Position numbers and translations under genes: made by a program. Below the pieces are notes generated by a model. It was not told the origin of the DNA. It did no database searches and saw only the letters and a program-made list of their open reading frames with translations. From Cannabis sativa (taxonomy: Eukaryota > Streptophyta > Magnoliopsida > Rosales > Cannabaceae), in contig NC_083605.1 in NCBI RefSeq assembly GCF_029168945.1, positions 31,757,280 to 31,821,279 of the forward strand: 64,000 bases of DNA, written 5' to 3'. Positions 11,201 through 22,026 of the stretch are shown piece by piece (within the stretch, counting starts at the first letter, position 1; each line of letters opens with the position of its first letter).

Positions 11201-11716
11201 AATAATATCATTCAAGAGTGTATTTTTCTACACTTAATTCTAAACTCCCATTTTCTTGTTGGGGTTCTTCGGAGCCATATGATGACTAACCAAACAGTGT
11301 TCAAAATTTGAAATCTTGTGAAACCACAGTAATATCTAACAACCATATGATAAGTAACCTTGTTTTGCAGTTAAAATATCTATCAGATGGAATTTTCCTA
11401 TAGAACACTTCCATTTCTTCTTTGCTTTCTGGATTTTTTCCCACAATTTCAATATTTTATGCTGGATTCTGTTGTCAACTTACAGATGGAAGATTCTATG
11501 GCCAAGATCGATGGTAGCGTCAAAGAAGCAGCATATCATGCTTGGCTTGGCTACTATAACTCGATCAAGGAAGTCGGTAGGGATAAAACCACACTTGTTG
11601 AGGTTGCTAAAAGATTTTCTGAATCAATTGGTCTGGAAAAACCACCTGCTCTATTTAGAAAGACAGCAGTGAAGATGGGGTTGAGAGATATACAGGGCAT
11701 AAGAATACACAAGTAA
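5258..11716 (+). CDS. RH31: DEAD-box ATP-dependent RNA helicase, RH25/RH26/RH31 group (10 exons)
   Basis: Predicted ATP-dependent RNA helicase. Exons are 5258-6288, 6406-6512, 6795-6850, 6946-7170, 7262-7468, 7569-7655, 7807-7902, 7981-8196, 8354-8536 and 11486-11716, joining in frame to 812 residues. The N-terminal ~340 residues are a charged, low-complexity region. The core follows: Q-motif region (TRVQEATL), motif I AKTGTGKT (387-394), PTRELA, TPGRLLDH, motif II DEAG (505-508), motif III TAT (536-538), ARGMNYPDV and motif VI HRLGRTGR (687-694). The last exon encodes the plant-specific tail (VKEAAYHAWLGYYNS...). All introns are GT-AG except the first, which is GC-AG (AG|GCAAGT). Met1 could begin an organelle-targeting peptide; Met26 (5333, MGGGPRTFPGG) is an equally good start. 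Introns 2-8 are short (75-282 bp), while intron 9 is 2.9 kb because of a transposon insertion. The change of the fourth DEAD residue to Gly is a single A-to-G difference at 7365; it may be natural, an assembly error or a sign of weakened function. Assignment to RH31 rather than RH25 or RH26 is not certain. Confidence 0.92.
6289..6405 (+). other. Non-canonical GC-AG intron 1 of the helicase gene
   Basis: To keep the frame from QKR into FDEFDISPLT, exon 1 must end at 6288 and exon 2 begin at 6406. The donor then reads AG|GCAAGT, a near-perfect match to the plant GC-donor consensus, and the acceptor reads TTTTACCAG|G. The nearby GT (6296) leads straight into TGA after splicing to 6406. An unspliced transcript would end at a stop about 45 bases into the intron. 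Confidence 0.85.
8604..8738 (+). repeat. 5' LTR of the intronic copia element
   Basis: Begins TGTTGGATTAG and ends TTTTTCTACA. It aligns along its length with 11106-11232, with several substitutions and small gaps. The true start may lie about 10 bases further left. Confidence 0.7.
8876..9076. mobile_element. Possible hAT-like MITE
   Basis: An AT-rich core lies between a GGGGCGGAGGTAGAAGG block and an imperfect inverted partner GCCTATGTAGCTTCGTCC. This resembles short non-autonomous hAT elements and the better preserved one at 23766-23980. No target duplication was established. Confidence 0.35.
9420..9715 (+). other. Mitochondrial-like DNA insert (NUMT candidate)
   Basis: This stretch differs in character from its AT-rich surroundings (for example CCCCAAGGGGCGCTGCCGAT near 9548) and ends in the 5' half of a mitochondrial-type tRNA-Lys gene. 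It resembles plant mitochondrial intergenic DNA upstream of trnK. It lies between the LTRs of the intronic copia element. The left limit is approximate. Confidence 0.5.
9669..9710 (+). pseudogene. trnK: Truncated mitochondrial-type tRNA-Lys(UUU)
   Basis: GGGTGTATAGCTCATTTGG starts an acceptor and D arm, followed by an anticodon stem and loop containing CTTTTAA (anticodon UUU). The sequence leaves the tRNA pattern right after the anticodon arm, so the variable, T and 3' acceptor parts are missing. From recall, the plant mitochondrial gene begins the same way with one difference in the D loop (CAG instead of CAT). It cannot form a functional tRNA. Confidence 0.65.
11106..11232 (+). repeat. 3' LTR of the intronic copia element
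   Basis: Diverged copy of 8604-8738 that follows a purine-rich tract. It ends in CTACA, 253 bases upstream of the last helicase exon. Confidence 0.7.
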
Positions 11717-12621
11717 CTTTGATTGGAATGTTGGTATGCAACCAGTTGAGATAAGCAGAAAGTAAAGAGGCAAGAATCTTTTAGCTCGTCGAGTATGATT
11801 TTATCTTTGCAGAAAATTCTCCTTTCTGTGCTTCTATTCTTGCTTGAATCCTCAAATTATAGGCTGCAGATTAAGGATTGCTGATTGTCTTTTTGGTTAT
11901 CACATTCTTTTAAGTAATACATTATAGTAAAATGTATCTCAAAAAAAAAAAAGTAATACATTGTAGTAAAATGTCTCGTGGATGATTACCATGATAATTT
12001 TATAATAGGTGCTGTAGTACAAAGTAAATGATTTTGAGGTCATTTACTTATCAAGTATACCAGTATTGTACATTCAATCTTCATTATAATATGTAATAAT
12101 CATTCATTTTGATGGATTACTTGTATTTTCTCAAATTTGAAACTTATATAAACATCATATTGCAATCACAGGCCACCATTTCATTGGATAGATACTTTAG
12201 CAAAATTGGTGTATTGATGTTACATGTTCTTCGATTGGATTCTCAAATATGGTACTTTTTTTTTTCTGTTCATCAATTTGAATCGGATTTGGTTCACCAT
12301 TATGTTGGATCTCTTGTTGAGTTCTTATTCCACACAATGAATATTTTTAATAGTATCTTAATTTATTGAGTTCTGATTAGTGATGTATAGGGACGGGCAA
12401 CTGATATTTGTCCTATTGAATTTTCTTACCTATACTTAGTAATGAGTATTAGTAACTTCCTTTCTTTTCCCTCTTCTCTTGTTTATTGGCATATTGAGAC
12501 CAAACCAAGAGCAATTCAAACTAGAGGGTTAAAATGTCATTTATCCCAAAACCAATAATTTTAGGAGAATTTTATTTGCACTCCATCAAGTTATGAATAC
12601 ATCACATTTAAATATATATAA
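11717..12621. other. Helicase 3' UTR and downstream spacer
   Basis: No gene is seen here. A short tandem duplication (AGTAATACATT...AGTAAAATGT) lies at about 11912-11973, split by a run of A. At about 12570-12610 a fragment resembling one end of the 32735-33144 TIR element (ATTTGCACTCC) is cut by the LINE tail at 12622. Confidence 0.5.
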
Positions 12622-14098
12622 TTTTTTTTTTTTCTCAACAAAAGTAGAAGATTTTATTCAAACAACCATAAAGCAAATTACAAAAATCGAGAAAATCCCA
12701 CACACAACTCAAAAGTTGTTAACCGTAAAAATTAAGTCTTTCTCTCTAGCCTTATACTTAGAAAGATTATAAAAGGCAACTCTAGCTTTTAATCTAAGGC
12801 AACATGCTAATAGCTTTTATCGAGTTACAAATTCCTTCAAAAACACATTTGTTCCTATTACAAATGTGATACACAACAATCACCACTATTACCGAAGTAA
12901 CATCACCAAGCAAACAATTTTGAGTTCCTCCCAACCTGTTAAGCCAATTAACAAGATTCAAGTGCCAATTAAATTGCCCTATTCAAACAGTGACTTATAG
13001 AATCACTTTCTTAGAGACAATACAGTCAAAGAATAGATGAGAGTGAGACTCTATTTCCTTAACACAAACCGGGCAAAAAATAGACTCAACTGGGAAAATC
13101 TTAGCAAGCAAACTCCTGATCAAGAGGTTTTCATTAATAGCTTACCACATTATGAAATGATGCTTTGACACTTTGAATTTATGCCAAATATCCCTATGAT
13201 AATTAACTTTTGGGGCCGAAAGGAATGAGAGCTAGCATTTCTTAACTTTGAACACTCCAGAGGCTCCGGCCTCAATCAAAACCTGCTTGCAAATTTTGTC
13301 TCGAAGATTAACTATTTTTTGGAAATACCAGCTAATATCTAGGTTTGGATGAAAGGTCCGAAAATTCTCATCTTTCGTATAGACCGCATTAACCCATCGA
13401 ATCCAAAGACTATCTTGTTTAGTAGATAAAACCCAATATACTTGGCCATTAAGGCCACATTCCACTTCTTCCCTTCTCTAAAGCCAATTCCCTCATAAGC
13501 TTTTGGTAAGCACATCTTATCCCCAGAGACAAGATGAAGCTTGCTACGGTTGCCAGAATTTCCCCATTTCCTTCGTAACTTTTTGAGGCAGAATAAAAAT
13601 GCCCATCCAATTATTCAGAATCTCCAATAAAATAGAGTGAATAAGTTGGTTTCTGCCAGTAAAGAAAGGTGTCTACTACTCCAACCATGAAGGTTCTTAT
13701 GAATCTTGTCTATAATATCCCCACAATTTGAGGTTTTCCATATAACGGCCGCAAGTTGACCCCTAATACTTCGAAGGAAAGGATCCCTCTTCCATGTTCA
13801 CTATGTTCAACAACTACATTTTAATATCAATAGAAATGTCACCAAAGTAGATGGAGGATTCATATTTGTTAGTTGAAAGACTCGTGGCTTCATAGAAGTC
13901 ATTGAAGGCATTATGAATAATGATTAAGGAAGAGCTATTACCTTTGCAAAAGATAACCAAGTCATTGGCAAAGCACAAGTTGATAAGCTTGAAGGGCTTA
14001 CACATTGGGTGGAATCCAAAATCTTTAGAATTCGAAGCATGTAATAGAAGTCGGGTGAGGTATTCCATCACAAAGAGTAGGGGGAGATGGGGTCCTTG
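12622..14098 (-). pseudogene. LINE fragment: reverse transcriptase to 3' end, degraded
   Basis: Minus-strand pieces encode a LINE reverse transcriptase. 13814-14098 reads LLFVMEYLTRLLLHASNSK and then CFANDLVIFCKG, where the catalytic FADD has become FAND. 13232-13465 reads STKQDSLWIRWVNAVY from the zf-RVT part. The T-run at about 12629-12637 marks the poly(A) tail. Both pieces are close relatives of the LINE at 25927-30836. Many frameshifts; the 5' part is cut by the LTR at 14099. Confidence 0.75.
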
Positions 14099-15066
14099 TT
14101 GGGTTTTGTGCCCTAACCAAAAATCTATTTCAATGTAATCTTGAATATTCATTTATTAATAAAGAAACAAATTTATTTCATTACTTGTTTAATGTATTAT
14201 TTGGTTCACATGTTTACTTCATGATCATTTGTTTGATTTATAAATTCATCTACATCATTATCACATTGATAATCTTGATTACTGTGTTGTCAACACAGAG
14301 GAAAGTAATTAAGATTATGTGATTAAATAACTTCCTACGATTTATCAGTATACAAAATTTCACTGATATGATAATCAATAATGTAGTTTACTTACACCTT
14401 GGATAAGTGCTATGTCATTTCCAGGGTATTGGTAAAGTAAGCTTGGATTGGATGTATGGAGTATACATCAGATGTGATCGATATTGAACATGGATAAGAT
14501 ATCATAAATTTATCGTAATATCTAACTAGGTCAATATCACACAGTTGATCTTAGATCACTGATCTCAATCCTGAGATGGTTAGGTTCTAGTTCAATTGTA
14601 TTATTTATGTTCTTCAATTTGTTTGTTAAGTTGACCAATTATATTTTCCCGTGACATACAGATTAAGAACATGGTAGTTCAATTGAGTGGGAGTGCTAAT
14701 CATAGATACGGAATCTATAGCTTATATAAATGCATAAAAGTGAAATGATAATTTCTTTCGAGCTTGGCTTAATAGAGATAAATGGTAGAGTACTCATTTC
14801 AGTAATTATATTAGTTTACTAAAATATCATTTATAGGTAGCTAAGTGTTTTAAAGATAAAAAACATTGAAGGGTAGAACCGTAAATTCGTCCCTACTCGA
14901 TATAGATCATCTATAGAGGATCATTGATTATTTAAATTATTACAATAGATAAATAATAGTGTATTTATATAGTGGAACATATAGAGTGTTCTATGTAATT
15001 AAGAGTGAAATTCTAAATCTATAGTGGCGTAAGAAAAAATTAATAAGTTAGAGAATTTACTTAAAA
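14099..15066 (+). mobile_element. Truncated copia LTR
   Basis: Begins TGTTGGGTTTTGTGCCC inside the LINE reverse transcriptase and follows the common LTR family of this window (compare 59557 onward) for about 970 bases. Similarity stops near 15066, so roughly the second half of the LTR and everything after it is lost. Confidence 0.75.
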
Positions 15067-16717
15067 AGGCTCTCCCCAAATCTTTTTCATTAATTTTCTA
15101 TTAATTTTACAGTCCTTTACATAATTTCAACCTCAACTTTTACTAACCCCACCACACAAATATGTTTTAGTTTTAATATATCTCATTTTAGTGGATGATA
15201 AGAAAAAAAATATATAGTTGGACTCTTATTTAAAAAAATAAATATATATATATAATATTTTTAAAAATTAGTAAAAAAATATATAATTTAAATTGATAAA
15301 TTTTGTTAGGCCTTGAGTTAGGTGGACTTTAAGCACAAAGTTAGTGTACTTTTGTCCAAATCTAGGCCTGCCTTTCACTTGAACTATATCTTTTAGTTTA
15401 GTTTCTTTAATATCATTTCACACACTTTTGCGTACTAAGTAAATGATCTCTTATTAGTGTGCCTTGTTTTGCCCTTTTTGGTGAAAATCTATAAAACTCC
15501 ATATGATTTCTTTTCCATTTTAAATTGTATTTTTTTCTAGTAACAACTCTTCAACGGTTCTAATAACCCAAGTATATTTTCCACGAAATGAATAGGAATA
15601 TCAAGCAATAATTACAATTTTTTCCCCAACAATTAATTAATTCAATTCAACTTACGATAATAACATGGATATTGACATTTTGATATATATCTTTCGTATA
15701 AGATCTAAATATTGACCCATATAATAAACCCTCTTAATTATCTCTTAAAACTACATTTTATTAGGTATATAACAATACTATTAAGCAAGAAAAAAAAAAG
15801 TGTGCCTACACAGCTTTCTTGTAGTACAATCAAACTTCAGCAGACAGATGATGACAAGTGGGGATTTTGGTTTGTATATACATCAATGAGTTTTTGTATA
15901 AGAGATTTGTATTTGGACTCTAACCAAGTTGTCAAATAATATCAGTGTCAAGATGAATTGGGTCGTCCATTTGTTTAGCATTATATTATTATATTATTAT
16001 ATTATATATAGAAAAAAAAAAGCTAAAATTGATAACACATTATATTATTATATATCTATATTTTTTTTAAAGGTAGAATTTTATGATATTATATATAAGA
16101 ATAATATTCCAACTACCCCTTCAATTAGCTAATCTAGAAAGCTAGGAGCTACTCTAAGGAATTATATGTGGTGATATATTAAGAATGATTAATGAGAATT
16201 ATTTATTAAAGTTTTCATTTTATATTGAGTGCGTTTTGTAATATTTTTTTAATTAGAAAAGTAAAAATATTTTTTTAAAAAAAAACCTGTTTTTCTTTCA
16301 ATTATTTAATTAAGGATCAAAATTTTAAAAATTTTGAAAAAAATCACTTTAATTTTTTTAAAAATAGTTTTTATTTCTTAATCAGTATTTTGGACTCTGA
16401 CTCCAACTTGGACCTTAGGACTCGAACTCCGGCCTCGGCCCTAGTCCCGAACTCGGACCACAACCCCAGCCTCAGTACGTCGACCCGACTTAAATAAAAT
16501 CAAAAAATAAAAATAAAAAATAAGTTATATAACACACTTTTATTTTCTGTTTATAAAATTAAGAAACAAAAGTGGTTATAGAACGTACATTTTTTTTAAA
16601 AAAATAAAATTTTTATTTTCATTTTAGTGATTAAAAAATTCAAAAATAAAAGTGTTATGAAACGTTACCATTGATTATCTTCAAGACCAATAATTCAACA
16701 TATAACCATTTCCAATG
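15067..16717. other. AT-rich spacer with a GC-rich minisatellite-like patch
   Basis: No gene is seen. Within the AT-rich DNA, 16391-16490 is markedly GC-rich and built of degenerate GGACTC/GACTCC units. It lies between blocks that look like imperfect inverted ends (GCGTTTTGTAATATTTTT near 16230 and AAACGTTACCATTG near 16660), so 16220-16670 may be another MITE. Confidence 0.35.
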
Positions 16718-17301
16718 GAGTAATTTTCGGCAAAACCCCCCCCAACTATCAATTTACTTGCAAAAAACCATATAACCTCATATTTTGGTGGGAAAACCCT
16801 CCAAAGTACTGTTCCGTTTGCATTTTTAAGGTATCGTCTGTCTAGCCTCGTTAAGTCCTAATTTTGCTGTCGTGGCAATGACAGGTCACTAAAAAATTAT
16901 CCTATGTGGCCATATTTTATAGAATAAAAATAAAAACTTTAAGAGTAATTTGTGGCGAAAATCCCCCAACTATCAATTTACTTGCAAAAAACCATCCAAA
17001 ATTTTTTAAGGTTGGATGGTTTTTTGCAAGTAAATTGATAGTTTGGGGAGTTGCTGCAAATTACTCTTAAATTTTTTATTTTTATTTTGATTTTTATTTT
17101 GTAAAATATGGTCACGTAGGATAATTTTTTAGTGACCTGTCATTGCCACGTGGGCAAAATTAGGACTTAACGAGGTTGGACAGACGACACCTTAAAAATA
17201 TAAACAAACAGTACTTTGGAGGGTTTTCTCACCAAAATATGAGGTTGGATGGTTTTTTGCAAGTAAATTAATAGTTAAGGGGGTTTTGCCGCAAATTACT
17301 C
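16718..17301. mobile_element. Mutator-like foldback element with 9-bp target duplication
   Basis: The ends are GAGTAATTTTCGGCAAAAC and GTTTTGCCGCAAATTACTC. The flanking 9-bp direct repeats TTTCCAATG (16709-16717 and 17302-17310) are perfect. The two halves are inverted copies of each other over nearly the full 584 bp. Near the centre the terminal ~55-bp motif (ATCAATTTACTTGCAAAAAACC) recurs as a nested inverted pair (about 16942-17070), so the motif is present four times. Confidence 0.9.
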
Positions 17302-17310
17302 TTTCCAATG

Positions 17311-19078
17311 CATGGCGCAAATTTTATAGTAAATTTAGCTCAAAAATAACTGAATATTATATTTGGTCTAAATTTTGTAATTATGCTCCAATTCACAAGT
17401 TGTATATTAACTCCAAAAATCAACATATTTATTAATTTTTGAGAAGTTTACAATAATATATACTTTTTACATTTATTTTTTAATAATAATGTTACTACTA
17501 TAACTGATGTGCCACGTCAGCCACATATGATGTTTTCCAACATTTTCTAGTTTTTTTTTTCACACGTTGTTAAAAGTAATTTTTTGGTTACTAATTGTTA
17601 TCCTAATTTTTGCCAACATGACGTGACATGTCTACATAGGCAAGATTAATGCCACATGTAGTACAGCTTGTCAGCAAGAAGGCCAAGTCACCATGCACGA
17701 CGTACCGCTTGACGAGGAGTCCAAATTCTTAAGCATGACAAAAGAATAGCAAACTGGCAAACCAAGGGGGTCTAGCCGGACCACCCCTGGTAGATCCTAT
17801 TGCCAACATAGGTCGGCCAACCTCTCTTCTGGCAAGCACTTTTTGTGCCTCTACAGCTTTCAGCTTGGACAACACTTCTAGTTACGAATTGAGCTTCAGC
17901 GACCCACGAAAATAGGAGATTAATTTCAGTTATTTACCTATTCTTGGGGACTAATTAACATGTTATTTATTTATTTTTTTATTATGTAAAAAATAAGTGA
18001 TATCTCCTCATTTAAAGAGATATCAATCTACTATCTTTTATAAGCTCTCATATATAAAGAGCACTAAACTAAACCTAAACTCTCTATGTTCTAAGTCTGA
18101 GTTCTAAATGCTAAGTGCTATATGCTAAGTTCTATGCTGTAAAGATTGCATGCTAGAGTATGGATTAGTAAATGCAATTAACATTAATTATTGATATTTT
18201 TATAATCATTTATGATTTATATTGTGGTGGGTTCCATTTTTAAAAATAGGCATTAGAGTTATAATTTCTCAATTCTGGAGATTTTATTAAACTCTAAAAG
18301 TATTATTTATGCTAAATATGAATTATGCAATTTTTTATAATTTTTGCTCGGCGAGAATGGAGTATGCGATGGATGGCCGTTAGAATCACATGAGTAAGTC
18401 TAGAACCCATTTCTTAGTGGGACGAATATTAGAAATATTTAAAATGTCGAATTTCGATGGGGTTATGGTTTAGACCATTTTACCCCTAAGCTTATAAGTT
18501 GCTTAAATGAGATGTAAGGGCATTTTGGGTATTATGTTTTTAGGGTTGAGGTGGTTGGATTGCAGCTTCGCAGCTGGCACTTAGGTGTTATTTTAGCCCT
18601 GTCCCTTTGATTAATTAGTGAGAGTATTTAAATTCAAAAAAAAAAAAGAAAAAAAAGAAGAAAAGAAGAAGAACAAACCCAACTATATGCTTATTTTCTC
18701 TTAACCCTTCAAACCCAGCATAATTCAGCAACAACCAGTGAACTTTAAGGAAATTTGAGGAGTATTATCTGGATTTAGACAGAGAAATTAAAGGTATGAA
18801 CCCTAAAGCTCACCTTTTTAAGTGTTTTTAGTTTTCTTTAGTTTTGAGCATAAATTATAGAATTTTGGTGTTGTTCGAGTTAAGGTTAGTAACTGATTAT
18901 TTCCACCTATTTTGTAAAGTTATTTTAGGATTGAATCTTGTGGTTTTGATGCTTGATTCTCGAGTTGAGCAAGTTTGAGTTCTAAGAACTCTAACTTGGC
19001 TCAACAATGGTATTTTAAAATTTTGTGAAAAATTATTGCTGTTTTTGGTTGCAAACTACCCTTTGATGTTGTTATAGG
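17311..19078. other. Probable LTR-retrotransposon (gypsy-like) remnants, no gene
   Basis: No open frame of interest. Blocks near 17640-17940 and 18350-18800 have the look of LTR or leader sequence (TATATAAAGAGC near 18052; GTCGAATTTCGATGGGGTTATGG near 18447 recalls Ty3/gypsy LTRs). The same sequence resumes after the solo LTR at 21027. The family assignment is a weak inference. Confidence 0.3.
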
Positions 19079-19399
19079 TGTTGTAATTTATTTTACCAGG
19101 ATCTTAGATCTACTCACAAGTATGTTATTTTAACATCCTAAACATGAACTTCTAAAACGATATGAAATAAACACATATAAAGTATAAAAAACCTTACAGT
19201 GGTTGCAGCGAAATATAATGTCTCATTCCACTGAGATCTCTAACCCTTGTATCCTTTCTGTCGCGGAGTATCACCAAGATCTGAGCATGAATGTCCTTCT
19301 CTTCAGTTTGGATTCTTCACAATATTCCAGACTATGATGAGATACCACTTGATGTGTGTGAGCACTATTGTATCACTAAGGGTTTTGAAAACTTGAAGA

Positions 19400-19482
<83 letters not shown>

Positions 19483-21026
19483 CGGCTATAGAAGAGGAAG
19501 TGAAGGCTCAAATTTTTCTGAAAGCAAGATTTCTGATTTTCAATCACTTAACAAGTGTGAGCCATCACTATCTATTTATAGGTAACCACTAGGTTTAGGT
19601 TAGGAATTATTGGGCATTAAAATAATGAAAATATTAATTGGAAAAACCTAATTAAGTGGCCGGCCATGATGTAGTGGGCCCAACTTTGGTATTTTGTAAT
19701 TTTACCAATTTTCATTCTTATTTTCTCAAAAACGCTAATTTTTCAATTCTAACCATTTAAATGCCAAAACTAATTATTTAATAACTAAAATTAATTATTA
19801 AATAATATTGTCATTTATTATATTTATTAATTAGACTTAATAAAGTTTTCCAATTAATAAACAAAACCTAGAATCTCTTTTCTTCACAAGTTTGCCCTTG
19901 CTTAGTGAAAATTCATAAACTAGACATAGTCTAATTTTAGAATTATAATTGATTAATTAAAATCAATTAACTGAGTCTTACAAGCAGTATGGTCTCAACT
20001 AGAATGGGGACTATGGGCCTATATTTCTGAGCTTCCAATAAGCTGATCAAGAATTTACCAAGTAAATTCACTAGCTTATTAATTCCTTGTTGCATCCACT
20101 CTTGGAACTTAGAATTGCACTCTCAGTCATATAGAACGCTCTATATGTTCCACCATATAGATACACTATCACATTTAACCATTGTTATAATCTAAATAAT
20201 CAAAGATCCTCTATATAGATGATTTACACCGAGTAGGGACTAATTTACCGTTTCACCCCTCAATGTATTTTGATCCTTAAAACACTTGGCTACCTGTAAA
20301 TGATATTTAAGTGAACTAAAATATAATCACAGAAATAAGAGCTCTTTCATTTACATCTATTTAGTTAAGCTCGAAGGAAATCATCACTTTACTTCTAAAT
20401 ACCTGTAGAAGCTATAGATTTCATATTTATGTTTAGCGCTCCCACTCAATCATACTATCATGTTCCTAATATGTACGTATTACCCTGACTCGAAAGTAGG
20501 TTTAACTAACAAATCAAAGAACATGAATAGTACTCCTGAGATTGAACCTAAACATATCAGGATTAAGATCTTTTGATCTAAGATCAACTAGTGGTATTGA
20601 CTTGGAAAGATATAACAGTAAGTATTATAATATCTTTATTAAGATCAATATCGGTCCAGTCCAATGTATACTCCATACATTCGAGACCAGTATACTATGC
20701 CAATGTTCTGGAAAGAACATAACACTTATACAAAGTGTAATTACACTTCATCGCTGATTATCACATCAGTGTAAATCCAATGCACTGATGAAACAGGGAC
20801 TTTGTCTTTCGAAGCATATAATCACAATCGCATTCCATTATGTTGACATCACTGTAATTGTGTATGTCTATATGTTTTGGACTTAACAGATTTTGTGTAT
20901 ATATATATACAAATTAAACCATAAACATGAATAAAACATGTAAGCATAAATGATTTCAAATCCTTTTATTGTTGACAAATCAGATTAGATTGTAATGGGT
21001 TTTATTTAGGGCATAAAATCCCAACA
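19079..21026 (-). mobile_element. Solo copia LTR with 5-bp target duplication
   Basis: The plus strand starts TGTTGTAATTTATTTTACC and ends GGCATAAAATCCCAACA, so the LTR lies on the minus strand. Perfect 5-bp direct repeats ATAGG flank it (19074-19078 and 21027-21031). No internal region or second LTR is present, which is the signature of a solo LTR left by recombination between the two LTRs. It is 1948 bp long and contains the (GA)n tract at 19402-19480. Confidence 0.88.
19402..19480. repeat. (GA)n microsatellite inside the solo LTR
   Basis: About 40 uninterrupted GA units. The related LTR at 47198-49075 lacks a comparable tract, so it expanded in this copy. Confidence 0.95.
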
Positions 21027-21275
21027 ATAGGTGATCTGAAAGGTTTGGGAAAGATTGGACACAATTTGGACAAGTTTTGGAATTTCGGGGGTTTCCTAGT
21101 ACCAACCAGTCGACTGGTTCTACAAGATCTGTAGAACCGGTACACTGGTTCACAGGCAGGACTCCTAGAAAACCCAATTTTTCCAATTTGAGTTATTTTT
21201 AGAGCCTTAGTTTGTTGTTTCCTTGATAACTATAGGTTATAGTCAGGTTAGTTATCGATAGTGAAACCTATAGTT

Positions 21276-21448
21276 CTGTAAAAATAATAAAGTGTCACAC
21301 CACACCAATCAGTCTGAATCAAACAACGCGCGCTCATGTGTGGTGGGTCAAGTGTGTGAGTCTTCACTCATTCGCAGATGGATTTTTGTAGTGAAAACTA
21401 TGTTTATTTTTCGATATGGAAAAGATGTATTCTTCCCATCAGTTCAAT
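21276..21448. repeat. Duplicated segments P and Q, joined (copy 1)
   Basis: P (21276-21373, CTGTAAAAATAATAAAGTG to TCTTCACTCATTC) is directly followed by Q (21374-21448, GCAGATGG to CAGTTCAAT). Both recur at 24074-24425 in the opposite order, separated by 179 bp. Confidence 0.8.
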
Positions 21449-21711
21449 CGCATTCCTCACATATCTCCTTGGCAGATTTGTCAAAATTGTAATAATCATA
21501 AAAATCAGCGGACAAACCATTCAAAATCAAATTCTTACACAGATAATCATTCTCTACCCAGGAGTCTCTTTCCTTAACCTGCCATTCGTACTTCTCAACT
21601 TCATCCTTCTTCTCGATAGGAGATGGAGTCTCAAACACAACTGGTTTCAAAACAGTCAGCACAAATCTCCAAAACATGAGAAATTTTCAAGTAGCTTCAA
21701 TGACATGATTA
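21449..21711 (-). pseudogene. Copia gag fragment
   Basis: The minus-strand frame (within 21444-21677) reads KYEWQVKERDSWVENDYLCK, then NLILNGLSADFYDYYNFDKSAKEI in outline. This fits the UBN2-type gag domain of copia elements. Only about 75 residues remain. The first ~50 bases of this piece (21662-21711) recur in inverted form at 22027-22075. Confidence 0.55.
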
Positions 21712-22026
21712 GAGAAGCTTATGGTATAGTAAAGCCTAAATGACCATTTCATTTACCTTTACCCTAAGCCTAACATTACAAGTCTAGAAAGACCTTATGA
21801 TTCTTAGTTGTGTATTAATCTATATTAGTGGAGAATAGTAAGTATTGCAAGCATATGGAATTTTGGGTTAGTGGATTGATGATTGTAATTGGCATGCATA
21901 AAGTGGTTTAATTGTTAATTAATTGCATTCTATGATTTCATAAGCTAAATGAAAATAAATTGAAATTTGTCAAGGGTGTAATTGAAATGAAATTCTAGAT
22001 TATATGCATAAGTGAATTTTTTTTCA

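Larger units (their letters stand above)
8594..11232 (+). mobile_element. Decayed copia element inside helicase intron 9
   Basis: Short terminal repeats of about 130-140 bp match at about 8604-8738 and 11106-11232; both contain GGTTTATAGTTGAGA-like and TTTTTCTACA blocks. Between them, on the plus strand, are broken copia pol pieces. These are an integrase piece near 10080-10400 (TPYQNGIVERKKHLLEVAVAL, INRMPPRVLQYQTPL), a short RT/RNase H linker (QRLVGKLIYLS near 10440) and an RNase H piece at 10691-10963 (SSPEAELRALAQGVCELIEIK, DNKLAINIAHNP, DRTKHVEVDCHF). A polypurine stretch GAGGGAGGGAA lies just before the 3' repeat. gag, protease and most of RT are missing, and no target duplication was confirmed. 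It shares the helicase strand and is evidently removed by splicing. Confidence 0.8.

Noticed and set aside
11387..11485. Upstream extension of the last helicase exon (MEFSYRTLPFLL...)
   Set aside because: It precedes a good acceptor (CTTACAG at 11485), and the conserved protein joins exactly at 11486.
19291..19547. Open frames with long Arg-Glu or Ser-Leu runs
   Set aside because: They are translations of the (GA)n microsatellite in the solo LTR, not genes.
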